Below are positions 13,665 through 16,470 of a DNA stretch of 16,470 nt, one piece after another. The notes under the pieces were generated by a model that saw nothing but the letters and a program-made list of their open reading frames with translations, had not been told where the DNA came from and ran no database searches. Position 1 is the first letter of the stretch. Each line of letters begins with the position of its first letter. The stretch covers positions 1-16,470 of the forward strand of contig CAYZDE010000017.1 of NCBI GenBank assembly GCA_964477205.1. Reading direction: 5' to 3'. The translations under genes were made by a program, and so were the position numbers. The stretch comes from UBA93 sp964477205. Its GTDB lineage: Archaea; Micrarchaeota; Micrarchaeia; Norongarragalinales; Norongarragalinaceae.

Positions 13665-14873
13665 TTACCCCGTAATTGTTTTCTCGTACACTTTTTTAGT
13701 GTCTCGTGCTATGCGGTCCCAAGACCATTTCTTGACTTCTTCGATTCCCGCATTGCTGAGTTTTTGGTAGTCCGCGTCGTTGGTGAGTACGCGCTCCATT
13801 GCTTCGGCTAAGCCGGCAGCGTCCCAGTAATCAACTTTCACGCAGTTCTTGATTACTTCGCCTACGCCGGAAGTCTTTGAGATTATCGCGGGGGTGCCCG
13901 CGGCCATTGATTCGAGAACGGTTATTCCAAAGGGCTCGGACACGCTCGGGAGCACGAAGACGTCGTTAGCCGCGTACCATTGCGGTAACCGCGATTGCGG
14001 TATGAATCCTGGGAATTCCACGCTGCTTTTTATGCGGAGTTCGCGCGCGAACGCTTCCAAGTTATCCCGCAAATGGCCTTTTCCGCTCATGTAGAATCTC
14101 GCGCTGTGCGAGTTTAAGTATTCGTGCGCTGCGAGGAGGAAATACTTCGGGCCTTTTTGGTTTGTTAGGCGGCCATGGAATAAAATGCGCGAGCGCTTAT
14201 TTTTCTTCTTCTTTTTAGTTACCGCGAATTTCGCCGAATCGATTCCATTGTAAACCACGCTGATTTTCGAGCGTTTGGCTTTAAACCGCTTAGTAAGCTC
14301 TTGTTTAGTACGTTTTGAAACGGCGATTATCCTGTCGGCTTCGTTAACCCCTATTTTTTCAATATTGTGTTGCCAGTTATCCGGCTTGCGTTCCGAAGAC
14401 TCGTCGAATATGGTGCTGTGCACGGTCCAAACGAACGGAACTCCCGTGAGCTTCCGCGCCATCACGGCCGCTCCGACGTTGAACCGGCCGTGCACGTGAA
14501 TCAAGTCGAATTTTTTCTTAGCGTGCTTGCGCGCGATGCTCTTCGCCAACCGCACGTTGTAAGCATCAACTTTCATTAACTTATGATTGCGTAATTGTTT
14601 TAAGAAGTCGCTGGTCTTCTTAACGAAACTCATTTCCATGCGCAGGCGGTGGTACGGGTCGAGGTACTTCTCGTTCATTCGCGAGTGCTTGCGTGAGTAG
14701 TAAACGGGGTTGATTTTGACTTTACCCGCGTGAATGCGGCAGTCGTTTTTGGGCATGAAGAATTCTACTTCGACGCCTTGTTCGACGATTTTCTTGCTTA
14801 AGTTTTCACAGTGGACGCCTAGCCCTCCACTCATGAACGGTGGAAACTCCCAACCCAACATTGCAACATGCAT
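13665..14873 (-). CDS. Family 4 glycosyltransferase, glycogen synthase-like N-terminus
   Basis: 402 residues, cytoplasmic. It begins MHVAMLGWEFPPFMSGGLGV, the WEFPP-x3-GGLG opening shared by glycogen synthase-like GT4/GT5 proteins. HVHGRFN is at 126-132, VVYNGID at 206-212, and the donor site HGRLTNQKGPKYFL follows (R235, K240). The E-x7-E pair is E313/E321 in EPFGITVLES. A run of lysines at 220-227 marks the linker between the two Rossmann domains. GGGAG seven bases before the ATG is a good ribosome binding site, and AT-rich TATA sequence lies at 14929-14943. It leads a two-gene unit with the 507-residue enzyme. Donor and acceptor are unknown. Confidence 0.88.
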   Translation of the reverse strand: MHVAMLGWEFPPFMSGGLGVHCENLSKKIVEQGVEVEFFMPKNDCRIHAGKVKINPVYYSRKHSRMNEKYLDPYHRLRMEMSFVKKTSDFLKQLRNHKLMKVDAYNVRLAKSIARKHAKKKFDLIHVHGRFNVGAAVMARKLTGVPFVWTVHSTIFDESSERKPDNWQHNIEKIGVNEADRIIAVSKRTKQELTKRFKAKRSKISVVYNGIDSAKFAVTKKKKKNKRSRILFHGRLTNQKGPKYFLLAAHEYLNSHSARFYMSGKGHLRDNLEAFARELRIKSSVEFPGFIPQSRLPQWYAANDVFVLPSVSEPFGITVLESMAAGTPAIISKTSGVGEVIKNCVKVDYWDAAGLAEAMERVLTNDADYQKLSNAGIEEVKKWSWDRIARDTKKVYEKTITG

Positions 14874-14928
14874 TATATTACTCCCGTTTGGTAAGCCCCC
14901 TAAAGAAACAGTTTTGCCTACCTTATCT

Positions 14929-14943
14929 AATTATTTAATATAA
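14929..14943 (-). promoter_or_regulatory. AT-rich TATA region upstream of the two-glycosyltransferase unit
   Basis: The minus strand reads TTATATTAAATAATT in the 107-base gap after pheT. The exact box is ambiguous within this AT run. Initiation near 14910 would leave a leader of about 35 bases carrying the GGGAG site. No hairpin terminator for pheT is visible in the gap. Confidence 0.5.
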
Positions 14944-14980
14944 TGCCTAATTTATTGGTTTTGTTAGCCGGGTTTACCTC

Positions 14981-16470
14981 TTATTCCAGCGCATCCAAGT
15001 CGAATTCGAAGGCCGCGCAAGGCATTTCAATCCCGTGGTTTTCGAGTGCTTGCGGGTGCACTTCCCCGACCGTGCCGATTTTCTTGTTGTTAACCATGAT
15101 TTTTCCTTGCCTGCCTTTCCACAACCCCGGCTCTTCACATGGCTTCAACTCTGCTTTAATTCCAAGAGCGTGCAAGGCGTGGAACAATGCCGAGGCACCC
15201 TCCGTGATATTCGCGTTCGCGTGGCAGGACACGGCGCAAGCGTGGCGGCGCGTTTCCGTGCCTTGCTTTCCCCCGGTGACTATTACTTCACCAACTTCGA
15301 ATAAGCGTTGCGGGTACGAATTGTGGGTATTCTCCGAGAGCACTTGCAATAGCGAAGGCAACAGCGCGCCGCGCAGGCAGCAATATTCCTTGCTAATGGG
15401 GTTCTTCAAGTGGACTAGTTTTCCTTCCGCTAGCGACTTGAAGGCAATTTCCTCGTTCGAGAGCACGTGAGTCAAGGCTTCAAGGAAGCCCGCCCCGGTG
15501 ATCGCGTCGCGAACGCGGTTCTCTTGCAGGGTCTCTTGTAATAACCCGCCTTTAGTGAACACGCTTGATTTTTTCGGCTCGAACGCATTGTAGCCGTAGC
15601 CGAGTGCGATTTCCTCTATTAAGTCCGCCGAGTGCAGGAAGTCGGCACGGTAACGCGGTATCGCGCATTCGATTATTTTTTTAGAGTGCTTTGCCCCCAA
15701 GCGCTGTTTTTCTAGGCACCTCACGATTTTTCCGTCCGACAATTCAGTGCCGAGTAAGCGGTTCGCTTCGTTAACGCCGACCAGCATTTTTTCGGGCTCG
15801 GTTTCCGGAGTTAGCTTTCCATTTGATTCAATGCCTTCAATTCGCGCTCCAGCATCCGCGAATTCGCGGCATAAAATGTTTAATGCAACATTGCACGCTT
15901 CCCAATCCGTGCCGGTTACGTCCAATAGCAAGTCCGTGGTGCCCTTCGTTACCGCGGTGCGCTGCGCGTTAATGATCGGCGGCATTGATAACGCGCCTTT
16001 TTCGTCACAAAATAAAGGGTAATCTTTTCCATTCAAGCAGAACGAGTACTCCTTTCCTTTCTCGTGCTCGCGCATTATGCGCTTGATTGAAGCTTTCTTT
16101 TTCCAGCCAAGCGGCTGGAACTCGTAATCGTTGTTAACCGCCTTGTAAGCCAAGTCGCCTTTAACAACGGAGGCGTCGTGAATGCCGATGGCGACCTTGC
16201 GGCGCCTCCGGCCGTGAGTGAGCACGAGCTTCTCTTGAACCTGTATTAATTCGCGCACGCTCTCGTCATCCAAGCGCAATCCCCGGGCGAACGCGGCCAT
16301 AGCGAACGGGCGCACTTTCTTCACGCTTTCATCCACGGTCAGCTTTGTTTTCGCCTTCTCGACCTTTAATTCTGGCAGGCCGGTTTCGATTTCAAAGTAT
16401 CCTTTGAGTGCGCGCAGCAAACCGTGCCTGCCGAGCAAGTCCGGGCGGTCGCCCGTGATGCTCAAGCAAA
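14981..16470 (-). CDS. pheT: Phenylalanyl-tRNA synthetase beta subunit, archaeal type, partial (N-terminus outside the window)
   Basis: Charges tRNA-Phe together with the alpha subunit in an alpha2-beta2 complex. About 496 codons are visible. The reading frame runs open off the right edge, and archaeal family members are about 540-560 residues, so roughly 50 N-terminal residues are missing; the in-frame TTG at 16465 is not the start. Counting from it: SITGDRPDLLG (2-12), the B3/4 editing-domain segment RPFAMAAFARGL (52-63) with GRRRRKVAIGIHD (85-97), the B5 domain (about 225-295) with IPRYRADFLHSADLIEEIALGYGY (269-292), then the synthetase-like C-terminal fold (GAGFLEALTHVLSNEE, FEVGEV, GEVHPQAL). 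pheS is not in the window. The stop is followed by a 107-base gap to the glycosyltransferase unit. Confidence 0.96.
   Translation of the reverse strand, partial: CLSITGDRPDLLGRHGLLRALKGYFEIETGLPELKVEKAKTKLTVDESVKKVRPFAMAAFARGLRLDDESVRELIQVQEKLVLTHGRRRRKVAIGIHDASVVKGDLAYKAVNNDYEFQPLGWKKKASIKRIMREHEKGKEYSFCLNGKDYPLFCDEKGALSMPPIINAQRTAVTKGTTDLLLDVTGTDWEACNVALNILCREFADAGARIEGIESNGKLTPETEPEKMLVGVNEANRLLGTELSDGKIVRCLEKQRLGAKHSKKIIECAIPRYRADFLHSADLIEEIALGYGYNAFEPKKSSVFTKGGLLQETLQENRVRDAITGAGFLEALTHVLSNEEIAFKSLAEGKLVHLKNPISKEYCCLRGALLPSLLQVLSENTHNSYPQRLFEVGEVIVTGGKQGTETRRHACAVSCHANANITEGASALFHALHALGIKAELKPCEEPGLWKGRQGKIMVNNKKIGTVGEVHPQALENHGIEMPCAAFEFDLDALE

Noticed and set aside
14943..15470. Plus-strand open frame of 175 codons opposite pheT
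   Set aside because: It is the antisense of conserved pheT sequence, with no promoter or ribosome binding site of its own and a composition typical of a shadow frame.
1..16470. Mobile elements, integrases or defence genes
   Set aside because: No transposase, integrase, restriction or toxin-antitoxin motifs in any plausible gene, and no flanking direct repeats found by eye; the window looks like core chromosome.

Overview
The window reads as chromosomal DNA of an archaeon. PheT is of the archaeal/eukaryotic type. There is an archaeal-type UbiA enzyme of the ether-lipid pathway (DGGGP synthase), an ST0452-like fused sugar-1-phosphate uridylyl/acetyltransferase, a long archaeal FKBP, ribosome binding sites of the GGTGAT/GGAGGT class, TATA boxes of the form TTTTAAATA, and a C/D box guide RNA. 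Small genes, tight operons and a cysteine-rich secreted protein with a repeat I associate with DPANN archaea suggest a Diapherotrites/Micrarchaeota-like lineage. That placement is inference; no rRNA gene is present to settle it.

Layout. (1) Positions 6-7710, minus strand: nine tightly packed genes, read from a predicted leaderless promoter at 7735-7743. In order of transcription they are a small unknown protein, a membrane-tethered ArsR-type regulator, a GT4 glycosyltransferase, dCTP deaminase, a cysteine-rich secreted protein with a membrane anchor, GlmM, a GlmU-like enzyme, a membrane-anchored sequon-rich protein and an FKBP/SlyD prolyl isomerase. (2) Positions 7759-8617, minus strand: a small helical protein and a four-helix membrane protein, ended by a hairpin terminator. 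(3) Positions 8618-8920: a gene-free stretch with a bidirectional TATA box, a previously unannotated C/D box sRNA on the plus strand, and a purine-rich tandem hairpin repeat. (4) Positions 8921-9121, minus strand: a 66-residue two-helix membrane protein. (5) Positions 9231-10163: the only plus-strand protein gene, a squalene/phytoene synthase family protein. (6) Positions 10171-12070, minus strand: ProC, the UbiA-type DGGGP synthase and a small helical protein. (7) Positions 12137-14873, minus strand: two glycosyltransferases of the GT4/GT5 fold. (8) Positions 14981 to the right edge, minus strand: PheT, cut off at its N-terminus.

Functionally, GlmM and the GlmU-like enzyme would make UDP-N-acetylhexosamine. 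Three glycosyltransferases could use such donors for a cell-surface glycan, a storage polysaccharide or protein glycosylation. Two membrane-anchored extracellular proteins in the same operon, one with eight N-glycosylation sequons, are plausible surface products. UbiA and the squalene/phytoene synthase-like protein point to isoprenoid and ether-lipid metabolism. Several starts are moved from the longest ORF to an internal codon with a clear ribosome binding site (positions 707, 1389, 6932, 8617 and 10920).

The most interesting item is the C/D box sRNA at about 8687-8745. Its C, D', C' and D boxes are perfect, both guides are 12 nt, and the D' guide pairs 11 of 12 positions with the 16S decoding-centre stretch 1398-1409.
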